Assembly: GCF_006265095.1 (NCBI RefSeq)
Contig: NZ_VCNK01000023.1
Span: forward strand, 1 to 64,000
Direction of reading: 5' to 3'
Source of the DNA: Phaeobacter sp. B1627
GTDB lineage: Bacteria; Pseudomonadota; Alphaproteobacteria; Rhodobacterales; Rhodobacteraceae
DNA: 64,000 bases
The notes beneath the pieces are model-generated. The model saw only the letters and a program-made list of their open reading frames with translations, was not told the DNA's origin and searched no databases. This document shows, piece by piece, positions 55,057 to 63,401 of this stretch (its first letter is position 1; every line of letters begins with the position of its first letter). The position numbers and the translations under genes are program-made.

Positions 55057-55593
55057 ATGTCAGAGCGACCATATGTCATCGATGTGATGATTTCAGCCAA
55101 GTCGATCGCTGCGCGAATCGAACAGCTATGCGGCGAGATAACCACCGAGTTCGGCGATACCAAGCAGCTGGTCGTCGTCGGCCTGTTGCGCGGAAGCTTT
55201 GTTTTCATCGCTGATCTCGTCCGTGAACTTGATCTGCCCATCGAGGTCGATTTTCTCGAGGCCTCTTCCTACGGAGACGCGATGGAAAGCAGCCGGGAGG
55301 TTCGTATTCTCAAAGACTTGCGCGGCGCAATTGAAGGGCGTGACGTGTTGGTGGTCGAAGACATCGTCGACACGGGTCACACGCTGAACCATGTCACTTC
55401 GCTTTTGAAAAGCCGCAAGCCCGCGCGGCTCAAGACCATTGCGCTCCTGGACAAACCCTCACGTCGCGAAGTGGACTTTCGCGCCGATTGGATTGGTTTC
55501 GAAATTCCCGATGAATTTGTCGTGGGCTATGGCATCGACTTTGCCCAGAGGAATCGCAACCTGCCCTATATCGGCAAAGTGCGGTTCACCTGA
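55057..55593 (+). CDS. hpt: Hypoxanthine phosphoribosyltransferase
   Basis: The 178-residue enzyme has the PRPP-binding signature [14 protein letters not shown] (residues near 101-114) and the purine-site block [35 protein letters not shown]. It converts hypoxanthine (and often guanine) with PRPP to the nucleotide in purine salvage. It is divergent from the COQ10-like gene. Three tandem 16-bp repeats follow its stop codon. Confidence 0.92.
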   Translation: MSERPYVIDVMISAKSIAARIEQLCGEITTEFGDTKQLVVVGLLRGSFVFIADLVRELDLPIEVDFLEASSYGDAMESSREVRILKDLRGAIEGRDVLVVEDIVDTGHTLNHVTSLLKSRKPARLKTIALLDKPSRREVDFRADWIGFEIPDEFVVGYGIDFAQRNRNLPYIGKVRFT

Positions 55594-55611
55594 GCCGCAC
55601 AGATACAGCGG

Positions 55612-55659
55612 ACCGAACATAGTCTGTACCGAACACAACCTGTTCCAAATACAGCCTGT
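55612..55659. repeat. Three imperfect 16-bp tandem repeats between hpt and lipA
   Basis: ACCGAACATAGTCTGT (55612-55627), ACCGAACACAACCTGT (55628-55643) and TCCAAATACAGCCTGT (55644-55659) stand head to tail. The copies share CTGT endings and a C-A-rich core. They lie in the 119-bp convergent gap after hpt. No function is known; they could arise from slippage or bind a protein. Confidence 0.6.
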
Positions 55660-55677
55660 CTTCGGCGAAGAAACTCC

Positions 55678-55701
55678 TGGCGCGGCGTCATTGCCGCGCC
55701 A
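55678..55701 (-). terminator. Hairpin at the end of lipA
   Basis: TGGCGCGGC (55678-55686) pairs with GCCGCGCCA (55693-55701) around six bases, 12 bases past the lipA stop. On the minus strand GGAGTTTCTT follows, so the U run is short and offset. Confidence 0.55.
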
Positions 55702-55712
55702 AGGCATTCACA

Positions 55713-56666
55713 TCATGCCAGCCCGAGCTTGGCGTTGCGGGCGTCGCGCAGACGGGCAAAGTCATCGCCCGCGTGATAGGATGACCGGGTCAAGGGCGTT
55801 GCCGACACCATCAGGAACCCTTTGCCGTAAGCCGCTTTTTCATAGCTTGCGAATTCTTCCGGCGTCACGAAACGATCTACCGCATGGTGTTTAGGCGTCG
55901 GCTGCAAGTACTGACCAATAGTCAGAAAATCGACATCGGCGGCGCGCATGTCGTCCATGACCTGCTTCACCTGCATGGCCTCCTCTCCGAGCCCCACCAT
56001 AATGCCTGACTTGGTAAAGATACTGGGGTCACGCTCCTTCACCCGCTGCAACAGGCGAAGCGAATGGAAATACCGCGCCCCGGCACGGACTTCGGGATAG
56101 AGGCCCGGCACAGTTTCCAGGTTGTGATTAAACACATCCGGTTTTGCATCCACTACCGTTTCGAGCGCCGACGCATCACAGCGCAGGAAATCCGGCGTCA
56201 GGATCTCGATCGTGGTGGAGGGCGACCGGTGGCGCACCGCGCGGATGGTCTGCGCAAAATGCGAGGCGCCGCCATCTTCGACATCGTCGCGATCCACCGA
56301 CGTAATGACAACGTGGTTCAGCCCCAGCTTGGCGACAGCATGCGCCACACGGCCGGGCTCAAAGGCATCCAGGGCCTCGGGCGGTTTGCCCGTCGCAATA
56401 TTGCAGAACGAACAGGCGCGCGTACAGGTGTCCCCCATGATCATCATGGTCGCGTGACCCTGGCTCCAGCATTCGCCGACATTCGGACAGCCAGCTTCTT
56501 CGCAGACTGTCACGAGATTGTTCTCCCGCATGATCTTGTGAGTTTCTGCGTAGCCCTTGCCACCTGGCGCCTTCACGCGGATCCAGCTTGGCTTTTTAGG
56601 CTGAGCATTGTCGGGACGGTGCGCTTTTTCGGGGTGGCGCTGCTCGGGGATCTTCAGATCTCGCAC
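55713..56666 (-). CDS. lipA: Lipoyl synthase
   Basis: The 317-residue radical SAM enzyme inserts two sulfurs into octanoyl groups to make lipoate on dehydrogenase complexes. The auxiliary cluster motif [12 protein letters not shown] and the radical SAM motif CTRACSFC are both intact, and the C-terminal RSSYHAG is present. GTG at 56666 is taken as the start because AAGGA lies seven bases ahead and the product begins [14 protein letters not shown] as in relatives; an ATG at 56741 gives an unlikely leader. Confidence 0.95.
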   Translation of the reverse strand: MRDLKIPEQRHPEKAHRPDNAQPKKPSWIRVKAPGGKGYAETHKIMRENNLVTVCEEAGCPNVGECWSQGHATMMIMGDTCTRACSFCNIATGKPPEALDAFEPGRVAHAVAKLGLNHVVITSVDRDDVEDGGASHFAQTIRAVRHRSPSTTIEILTPDFLRCDASALETVVDAKPDVFNHNLETVPGLYPEVRAGARYFHSLRLLQRVKERDPSIFTKSGIMVGLGEEAMQVKQVMDDMRAADVDFLTIGQYLQPTPKHHAVDRFVTPEEFASYEKAAYGKGFLMVSATPLTRSSYHAGDDFARLRDARNAKLGLA

Positions 56667-57132
56667 AGGGTCTTCCTTGTGACTGCGTCGGTTGCTGCAG
56701 CGTAACATATCAGCCTGCGATGGCCACGGCCAGTGGTGCATGCCTGCTTTGTTCTCAACGCAATCTACTGCGTCTCCATTCCCATACCGTTAACACTTCA
56801 TCTCAAAGATGTCGCGCGAATGTCCCGGATATCTTGCATGCCTCCAATTAATTTTATTTCCGAAAATCCTCGAAATTTCATTTACAAATATAGAAAGAAA
56901 AGTATTCGGGATTTCGATCATTCAGATGCAGGAACGAGTTTTCAAATCACACAAAACAGGAACGGCACAAAGGGCGAACTTGCAAATACAACGTAAATAG
57001 ATCTGCACGCATTCCCATTTTGTTCTCCATTCATTCCCACCACATCCTATCTGGCTCTATATTCCAATATTCAAATATTCACGAAGCACCGGATCAACCT
57101 CTTTCCCGCGCAAAATCTAGGGTCTCAACACA
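56667..57132. other. AT-rich intergenic block, no gene seen
   Basis: These 466 bases lie between the lipA start and the end of the DUF6456 gene. From about 56770 to 57110 the sequence is clearly richer in A and T than its surroundings. The short open frames on the plus strand (starting 56733 and 56809) have no ribosome site or recognisable product. The lipA promoter must lie in its left part, but no clear boxes were picked out. Confidence 0.5.
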
Positions 57133-58182
57133 CTACCCAATCATCTGGTTTTGCGGTGGGAGTGATTCATAATATTGGTGTAATTGCTCCAAAGCTATTC
57201 GCAGAACAATTTTCCCAGAGCGCGCGGACCATCCCAGCTCCCGCTCTGCGGCTTCCAGGCCCTCCAGATGACAGCAACACCGCAGCGCGATATCACTCAG
57301 ACCCGGACCAAGCGCGCACAGGGCGTCTGCCGACCGCTGGAACGCCTGCCGGGCCGGTCTGTCATAGTCACGTGCCTCGGACCGGCATCCTCCCTCCGCA
57401 AAGACGGCCCGCTCTTCGGCGATATGCTGACCGATTTGTGCCAGTTCAAAGTCCTCGCGCAACCTCTCTCCGGCACGTAACATTTCGACTGTAAGAAAGG
57501 GTTTTCCTTGCCGGTCCGAAAGACGTGCCAGCGTTTGGATCGGGGTCTCCTGCGGACCATATCGCGCTCTCTTCTGGACCAAATCATCGCCACCGTCGGC
57601 CCCCGCAAGAACTCCGGAAATGCCCGACTGAGTCGTGGTTTCAGCCCGGATGCGCTTTTTGTTTTCCGCCGCCGCCATCATGGTTGCGAGTGCGCTGCGC
57701 CCGTCCTTGGAGATCCGGTAGCGATGGACCCGCCCGGCCGAAAAACAGCTGATCCAGTCCAGCAGAGCCAGTATTTCTGCAAGGTGGCGATCCACCACCG
57801 TCTTGTGAATGTCTTCCTGAACGCCACGCACAATGATCACCTTGGGCAGGTTCCGCCCCGCCACAAGCACCGCCCCGGACTGGGTCAACATGGTCAAACA
57901 ACGCGCCGCATCACATTCGGAAAAAAGGGTATTATTCGGCCGCGGACCGGAGCGCTCCCCCTCTTCGTAAAAGACGTCAGAGAGCCGCGTCAGAGCGCCG
58001 TCCACGAGCGGGTCCTCCCTGAGTTGCTCAAGGCGGCGTACCTGGCGCAGAACGGTCGAGGCGTGGCATTGCGCGTTGCGGGACAGCTCCCGGATGGAGA
58101 CTTGGGCAACTGTATGTTCCAGATATCGGAATACCTCGTCCGACACCCAAGCTGGCAGACTTGTTTGTGTGACCCTGTTCAT
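57133..58182 (-). CDS. DUF6456 helix-turn-helix protein
   Basis: The 349-residue protein has an N-terminal helix-turn-helix-like part (VSIRELSRNAQCHASTVLRQVRRLEQ) and a C-terminal DUF6456 domain recognisable by FLTVEMLRAGERLREDFELAQIG, LCALGPGLSDIALRCCCHLEGLEAAERELGWSARSGKIVLRIAL. The family is largely confined to Rhodobacterales and its function is not established; the layout suggests a DNA-binding regulator. GGGGGT lies seven bases before the ATG at 58182. The DUF6477-like gene is divergent on the other side of 233 bp. Confidence 0.75.
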   Translation of the reverse strand: MNRVTQTSLPAWVSDEVFRYLEHTVAQVSIRELSRNAQCHASTVLRQVRRLEQLREDPLVDGALTRLSDVFYEEGERSGPRPNNTLFSECDAARCLTMLTQSGAVLVAGRNLPKVIIVRGVQEDIHKTVVDRHLAEILALLDWISCFSAGRVHRYRISKDGRSALATMMAAAENKKRIRAETTTQSGISGVLAGADGGDDLVQKRARYGPQETPIQTLARLSDRQGKPFLTVEMLRAGERLREDFELAQIGQHIAEERAVFAEGGCRSEARDYDRPARQAFQRSADALCALGPGLSDIALRCCCHLEGLEAAERELGWSARSGKIVLRIALEQLHQYYESLPPQNQMIG

Positions 58183-58415
58183 CACTGACCCCCAATTTTA
58201 CTCAAGAGGCACTTTTAGCGAAAGAACGACAGAGCCGATTTTCCTATCCTGCCTCGTGCACTCTTTTGAACGATTGAATTTCGACAGCTCCGAAAGCATG
58301 CCACCTATTCTCAAACCGATTGAAAATACACCGTTCGCTGACTCACGGATCTCCGCAACACCCGGAAAGGTTGATTATTATTCGGGTCGTCATTCACAGA
58401 TTAATGGGGAACTTC

Positions 58416-58772
58416 ATGCAGGACCTGAGCAGCCGAATATTCACACTTCGCCGCCCCCGCCTTCTTTCCCGCGCCGCACGGATCGGCGCGGATGACTATT
58501 CCCGCTCGCGGGATCTGAAGCGCCTTATGGGAGCGACAGTTCCAAACCGGCTCAGTGAGCTTTTGATGCGGCTTCTTGACCTAGAAGCCGAGCAGGACGG
58601 CGCGCGACGCAGCAACAACCCCAGCTACTCGCTGACTCGCCACGTTGAAATTCTGATCGCAATCGCAGCCGAAAGCCGCCTCTACCTGGCGTCGAAAGAA
58701 GCAGCCCCCGCCCCCGAAAAAAGCCCCTGCGCCCACCTGTCTTCCTTGTCTCAAATACCTGATATAAAATAA
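58416..58772 (+). CDS. DUF6477-like small protein
   Basis: The 118-residue basic protein has LRRPRLLSRAARIGADDYSRSRDLKRLMG near its start and YSLTRHVEILIAIAAESRL near residue 75, a pattern I associate with the DUF6477 family of Rhodobacterales. No activity is known. The start at 58416 follows GGGGA; the longer frame is less likely. It is divergent from the DUF6456 protein. Both families being lineage-specific and adjacent suggests a linked role, which is inference. Confidence 0.65.
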   Translation: MQDLSSRIFTLRRPRLLSRAARIGADDYSRSRDLKRLMGATVPNRLSELLMRLLDLEAEQDGARRSNNPSYSLTRHVEILIAIAAESRLYLASKEAAPAPEKSPCAHLSSLSQIPDIK

Positions 58773-58775
58773 AAA

Positions 58776-58797
58776 ACGGCGCCACATAGGGCGCCGT
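58776..58797 (-). terminator. Intrinsic terminator of the MttB-family gene
   Basis: ACGGCGCC (58776-58783) pairs with GGCGCCGT (58790-58797) around six bases. On the minus strand six U follow directly, a strong terminator 27 bases past the stop of the methyltransferase gene. It also lies just after the DUF6477-like gene on the plus strand. Confidence 0.85.
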
Positions 58798-58823
58798 CAA
58801 AGTCCTGTTTCAATCACCCGTTC

Positions 58824-60368
58824 CTACATGAAGGCATCCGGCATCGAGGCTTTCTTCTCAGCCACAAAGGCCAGCAAAGACTCGCGGATGGCGGGGTCCA
58901 TTTCCGGCTGCTTGTAGTTTGCCATCAAATGATCCACCCGTGAGGTGGCCAGCTTGTAGGTGTCGCGCGCGCCTTCCTCCTCCCAGGTCTCAAACGGTTT
59001 GTAATCGAGAAGATCCGATTTCCAGAACGCGGTTTTGAAATTGGCCTGGGTATGCGCACAGCCGAGGTAGTGCCCGCCCGGACCCACCTCGCGGATGGCG
59101 TCCATCGCTTGCCCTGTTTCGTCCACGGTGATTCCCTTGGCAAGACCGTGCAACGCCCCCAGCTGATCCGCATCCATCACGAACTTTTCAAAATCCGCGA
59201 CCAATCCGCCCTCAAGCCAACCACAGGAATGCAACATGAAGTTGACCCCGGACATCAGCCCCATGTTCAGTGAGTTCGCGGTCTCATAGGCGGCTTGTGC
59301 GTCCGGCAGTTTTGACCCGCAGAAGGACCCGGCCGAACGGAAGGGCAAGTTCAGACGACGTGCAAGCTGTCCGGCCCCATAGGTGACCAGCGACGCCTCG
59401 GGCGTCCCGAAGGTGGGCGCCCCGGAGTTCATGTCGATCGAAGAGACAAAGGCGCCGAATATGACAGGTGCACCGGCCCGGATCAGCTGGCTGTAGGCAA
59501 CGCCGGCCAGGACTTCGGCCAGAACCTGCGTCAGGGTGCCCGCCACGGACACCGGAGCCATGGCACCGCCGACGATAAAGGGCGAAATGATACAGGCCTG
59601 ATTGTTGCGGGCATAGACTTCCAGCGAGCCCATCATCACATCATCAAACGTCAGCGGCGAGTTGATGTTGATGAGGGAGGTAAGAACGGTGTTGTCCTGC
59701 ACGAAGTCCTTGCCAAACAGCACGCCGCACATGTCGACCGAATCCTGCGCCCGGCTGGGCTCTGTCACCGAGCCCATGAAGGGTTTGTCGGACAGCTCCA
59801 TATGCGCCATCAGCATGTCGAGATGGCGCTTGTTCACCGGCACGTCGGTCGGCTCGCAGACTGTGCCGCCGGAATGGTGCAGCCATTTGGACATATATCC
59901 CAGCTTCACGAATTTCTGAAAATCCTCCAGCGTGGCATAGCGGCGACCACCATTTGCATCGCGCACGAAGGGCGGCCCGTAGACCGGTGCCAGCACGAGG
60001 TTTTTCCCGCCGATCACCACGGATTTCTCCGGGTTCCGGGCATGCTGGGTGAACTGACTTGGCGCGGTCTCACAGAGTTTCCGCGCCAGACCACGCGGAA
60101 TGCGGACCCGCTCGCCCTGCACGTCTGCTCCGGCATCGCGCCACCGCTGCAAGGCACCCGGATTATCGACGAAATTGACACCGACTTCCTCGAGAATGAT
60201 CTCGGCGTTGGCCTCAATGATCTGAAGCGCTTCTTCGTTCAGCACCTCGAAGTTGGGGATGTTGCGCTCGATGTAGCGGGCGGTTTCGATATGGACGCTC
60301 GTCCGTTCTGCACGACGGGCGGCGCCTCCGCCACCCCGACTACGGCGACGCGGTGCTGCATCTGTCAT
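58824..60368 (-). CDS. MttB-family (non-pyrrolysine) trimethylamine methyltransferase homologue
   Basis: The 514-residue TIM-barrel protein belongs to the trimethylamine methyltransferase (MttB) superfamily: ILEEVGVNFVDNPGALQRWRDAGADV at the N-terminus, HHSGGTVCEPTDVPVNKRHL, and GGHYLGCAHTQANF near the C-terminus. The whole frame is open without an internal amber codon, so it is the pyrrolysine-free type, relatives of which demethylate glycine betaine or other quaternary amines using a corrinoid protein. No corrinoid protein or reactivase gene is beside it. The N-terminus is Arg/Gly-rich (PRRRSRGGGGAARR), which is unusual for a soluble enzyme. Confidence 0.85.
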   Translation of the reverse strand: MTDAAPRRRSRGGGGAARRAERTSVHIETARYIERNIPNFEVLNEEALQIIEANAEIILEEVGVNFVDNPGALQRWRDAGADVQGERVRIPRGLARKLCETAPSQFTQHARNPEKSVVIGGKNLVLAPVYGPPFVRDANGGRRYATLEDFQKFVKLGYMSKWLHHSGGTVCEPTDVPVNKRHLDMLMAHMELSDKPFMGSVTEPSRAQDSVDMCGVLFGKDFVQDNTVLTSLININSPLTFDDVMMGSLEVYARNNQACIISPFIVGGAMAPVSVAGTLTQVLAEVLAGVAYSQLIRAGAPVIFGAFVSSIDMNSGAPTFGTPEASLVTYGAGQLARRLNLPFRSAGSFCGSKLPDAQAAYETANSLNMGLMSGVNFMLHSCGWLEGGLVADFEKFVMDADQLGALHGLAKGITVDETGQAMDAIREVGPGGHYLGCAHTQANFKTAFWKSDLLDYKPFETWEEEGARDTYKLATSRVDHLMANYKQPEMDPAIRESLLAFVAEKKASMPDAFM

Positions 60369-60628
60369 TGTTGTTCCTCACGACAGTATGAAATTCTGTG
60401 CAGTCTGATTATCCGAGCGCGTCACCTCAACGCCGAAGGATAACGGCTATTCTCGCATAAATGCGACATCCTGCCATGGATTTTTGGCCGGACCCGCGGG
60501 TTTGCGGGCCTTGCCAGCAACCGCTCGCGCCCGAAGCCCTCGCGCGGGCGGGGAAACGGGCGGGAAAACACGGCGCCGCCATGCTGTGGCCCCTTGCCAG
60601 ATGTTCCGTCAGACCCTAAGAGCCAAGC

Positions 60629-62191
60629 ATGATAGAGACAGCCCATGACCGCCTTCTTATTATAGACTTCGGCAGCCAGGTGACGCAGCTCATTGCGCGC
60701 CGCCTGCGTGAGTTGAACGTCTATTGTGAAATCCACCCCTATCAGAACGTCACGATGGACTTTGTGCGCGATTTCGCGCCAAAAGCCGTGATCTTCTCCG
60801 GAGGTCCCGACAGCGTCACACGGGAGGGATCACCGCGCGCGCCGCAGGACATATTCGACTATGGCGTGCCGATCCTCGGCATCTGCTACGGCCAGCAGGT
60901 CATGATGCATCAGCTGGGCGGTACGGTGCAATCCGGCCATGGCACCGCTGAATTCGGACGCGCGCATGTCACCCCGAGCGCAGATCGCATCGACCTGCTC
61001 AATGGTTGGTTCCTTGAAAACAAGGAACAAGTCTGGATGAGCCACGGCGACCATGTCTCTGAAATCGCGCCTGGTTTCAAAGTTTACGGCACATCGCCCA
61101 ATGCCCCGTTCGCGATTACCGCCGATCTTGACCGGCAGTTCTACGCGGTTCAGTTCCACCCCGAGGTTCACCACACGCCCAACGGCAAGACGCTCTACGA
61201 GAACTTCGTCAAACTCGCAGGCTTTGCCGGGGATTGGACGATGGGAGCCTACCGCGAGCAGATGGTCGAAAAGATCCGCGACGAGGTCGGCGACAAGAAG
61301 GTCATCTGTGCGCTCTCCGGCGGCGTCGACAGCTCTGTCGCGGCGGCCCTGATCCATGAGGCGATCGGCGACCAATTGACCTGCGTTTTTGTCGACCACG
61401 GCCTGCTGCGCAAGAATGAGGCGCAAGAAGTCGTGGGCATGTTCCGCGACAATATGAATTTGCAGGTCATCCACGCCGATGAAACGGAATTGTTCCTCGG
61501 AGAGCTGGAAGGCCAGTCCGACCCGGAGACCAAGCGCAAGATCATCGGCAAGCTTTTCATCGACGTCTTCCAGAAATACGCCGATGGAATCGACGGTGCC
61601 GAGTTCCTCGCCCAAGGAACACTCTACCCTGATGTGATTGAGTCCGTTTCGTTTTCCGGCGGCCCCTCGGTCACCATCAAATCCCACCACAATGTCGGCG
61701 GCCTGCCGGAAAAGATGGGGTTGAAGCTGGTTGAACCGCTGCGCGAGCTGTTCAAGGACGAGGTCCGCGCGCTCGGGCGGGAACTGGGTCTTCCTGACAG
61801 CTTTATCGGTCGCCACCCCTTCCCCGGTCCCGGTCTTGCCATTCGCTGTCCGGGCGAGATCACCCGCGCCAAGCTCGATATCCTGCGCGAGGCCGACGCG
61901 ATCTTCATCGACCAGATCCGCAAGCACGGGCTCTATGATGACATCTGGCAGGCCTTCGTGGCGATTCTTCCCGTGCGCACTGTCGGCGTCATGGGCGATG
62001 GTCGGACCTATGATTATGCCTGTGCGCTGCGAGCGGTGACCTCTGTGGATGGCATGACAGCAGACTACTACCCGTTCAGCCACGAATTCCTTGGTGAGAC
62101 GGCGACCCGGATCATCAATGAGGTCAAGGGCATCAACCGTTGCACCTACGACATTACCTCCAAACCTCCGGGCACAATCGAGTGGGAATAA
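60629..62191 (+). CDS. guaA: GMP synthase (glutamine-hydrolysing)
   Basis: The 520-residue enzyme makes GMP from XMP, ATP and glutamine. The glutaminase domain (1-200) has the nucleophile Cys in GICYGQQ and the His/Glu pair in QFHPEVHH. The ATP-pyrophosphatase domain has SGGVDSS, and the dimerisation domain ends [16 protein letters not shown]. The size and motifs are typical. No guanine or PRPP riboswitch was seen in the 260 bp before it. A terminator follows. Confidence 0.95.
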   Translation: MIETAHDRLLIIDFGSQVTQLIARRLRELNVYCEIHPYQNVTMDFVRDFAPKAVIFSGGPDSVTREGSPRAPQDIFDYGVPILGICYGQQVMMHQLGGTVQSGHGTAEFGRAHVTPSADRIDLLNGWFLENKEQVWMSHGDHVSEIAPGFKVYGTSPNAPFAITADLDRQFYAVQFHPEVHHTPNGKTLYENFVKLAGFAGDWTMGAYREQMVEKIRDEVGDKKVICALSGGVDSSVAAALIHEAIGDQLTCVFVDHGLLRKNEAQEVVGMFRDNMNLQVIHADETELFLGELEGQSDPETKRKIIGKLFIDVFQKYADGIDGAEFLAQGTLYPDVIESVSFSGGPSVTIKSHHNVGGLPEKMGLKLVEPLRELFKDEVRALGRELGLPDSFIGRHPFPGPGLAIRCPGEITRAKLDILREADAIFIDQIRKHGLYDDIWQAFVAILPVRTVGVMGDGRTYDYACALRAVTSVDGMTADYYPFSHEFLGETATRIINEVKGINRCTYDITSKPPGTIEWE

Positions 62192-62215
62192 CTCCCCCGC
62201 TCGGAAAGATGATAA

Positions 62216-62252
62216 AAACCTCTGGCCGCCCCCCGCGACCGGAGGTTTCTTT
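62216..62252 (+). terminator. Intrinsic terminator after guaA
   Basis: AAACCTCTGG (62216-62225) pairs with CCGGAGGTTT (62239-62248, one T-G pair), followed by CTTTTT. It lies 24 bases after the guaA stop. Confidence 0.8.
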
Positions 62253-62401
62253 TTGCGCGAAGTTCTCCAAACAAACCCATGAATTTTCCTGAAAAAACGC
62301 GCCTGATCCAGGATAATTTTGTGCGCAGGCACCGGCGGCAAGGGCTTGACCTCGACGATATTTGACGACTTTCTGCAGGCAGTTTGACCCAAGGACATTT
62401 C

Positions 62402-63271
62402 ATGCAGGACAGCCACCCCAAAACCGGACGTGCGGCGCTCTGGATGATCGGCGCAATCCTGTCCTTTTCTGCGATGGCCGTGGCCGGCCGCGAGGCCAGC
62501 CTGTCGCTCGACACATTTGAGATCATGATGTACCGCAGCTGCGTGGGCGTGTTGGTTGTCGCCGGAATGATCACCGCGCTTGGCCGGTGGAAAGCCGTCA
62601 GCACCGCCCGTCTCGGCCAACATGGGCTGCGCAACGCGGTTCACTTTGCCGGCCAGAATCTATGGTTCTACGCGGTCTCCGTCCTGCCATTGGCACAGGT
62701 CTTCGCGCTGGAGTTCACCTCGCCCATCTGGGTCATTCTGCTGGCGCCCGTGCTCTTGGGCGAAACGCTCACCCGCATGCGGGCGCTCGCCGTGCTGCTG
62801 GGATTTATCGGCATATTGATCGTCGCCCGGCCAAGCCCCGCGACCTTCAACCTCGGCCTTGCCTGTGCTGCCGCCTCTGCCGTGTTCTTTGCCCTGACCG
62901 GGATCGCCACCAAACGCCTGACCCGGCACGAGACGATCTGGTCCATCATGTTCTGGCTGACCGCCCTGCAGTTGGTCTTTGGGTTGGTTTGTGCAGGCTG
63001 GGACATGGATATCGCCCTGCCGGACGCGCAAAACCTGCCGCTGTTGCTGATCATCGGCTGCGCCGGGCTGGGCGCGCATTTCTGCATCACCAATGCGCTG
63101 TCGCTGGCGCCCGCTGCGGTGGTGATCCCGATCGATTTCGCCCGCCTGCCGTTCATCGCAATACTGGGCTGGCTGATCTACAGCGAGCCGGTCGAAATCT
63201 GGCTCTTTGTCGGCGCGGCCCTCATTCTGGCCGGCAACCTCATCAATATTGTATCATCCCGGCAACAGTAG
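62402..63271 (+). CDS. EamA/DMT-family transporter
   Basis: The 289-residue membrane protein has ten hydrophobic helices in two EamA repeats (WMIGAILSFSAMAVAGREASL and ACAAASAVFFALTGIATKRL). DMT proteins commonly export amino acids or other metabolites; the substrate is unknown. AAGGACATTTC precedes the ATG at 62402, while the slightly longer frame starts inside that ribosome site. Confidence 0.88.
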   Translation: MQDSHPKTGRAALWMIGAILSFSAMAVAGREASLSLDTFEIMMYRSCVGVLVVAGMITALGRWKAVSTARLGQHGLRNAVHFAGQNLWFYAVSVLPLAQVFALEFTSPIWVILLAPVLLGETLTRMRALAVLLGFIGILIVARPSPATFNLGLACAAASAVFFALTGIATKRLTRHETIWSIMFWLTALQLVFGLVCAGWDMDIALPDAQNLPLLLIIGCAGLGAHFCITNALSLAPAAVVIPIDFARLPFIAILGWLIYSEPVEIWLFVGAALILAGNLINIVSSRQQ

Positions 63272-63356
63272 TCGGAACGCGACGTCACGAAAGCGGAGCC
63301 TGCCGTTCCGTCAACATTGCCTGAGGTGTCACATATTTTTTACTGTCTCTTTTAAC

Positions 63357-63383
63357 GTGGTGTGAAATATTCTTTCACTCCAC
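63357..63383 (+). promoter_or_regulatory. Hairpin in the leader of the FadL-like gene
   Basis: GTGGTGTGAAA (63357-63367) and TTTCACTCCAC (63373-63383) form a stem of ten pairs with one T-T mismatch around a five-base loop. It ends seven bases before the GGAGGAAA ribosome site. It could stabilise the mRNA, affect translation, or as DNA be an operator. Confidence 0.55.
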
Positions 63384-63401
63384 ACCTGAGGGAGGAAACT
63401 T

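Noticed and set aside
55612-55659. A CRISPR array
   Set aside because: The three units are contiguous without spacers and too short, and no cas gene is near.
56733-57000. Small coding frames in the AT-rich block
   Set aside because: They lack ribosome sites, overlap one another in different frames and encode nothing recognisable.
60369-60628. A purine riboswitch before guaA
   Set aside because: No conserved guanine- or PRPP-riboswitch core or terminator/antiterminator pair could be found.
60830-62644. 604-residue open frame antisense to guaA
   Set aside because: guaA is unmistakable on the other strand; the antisense product has no known motif and no ribosome site.
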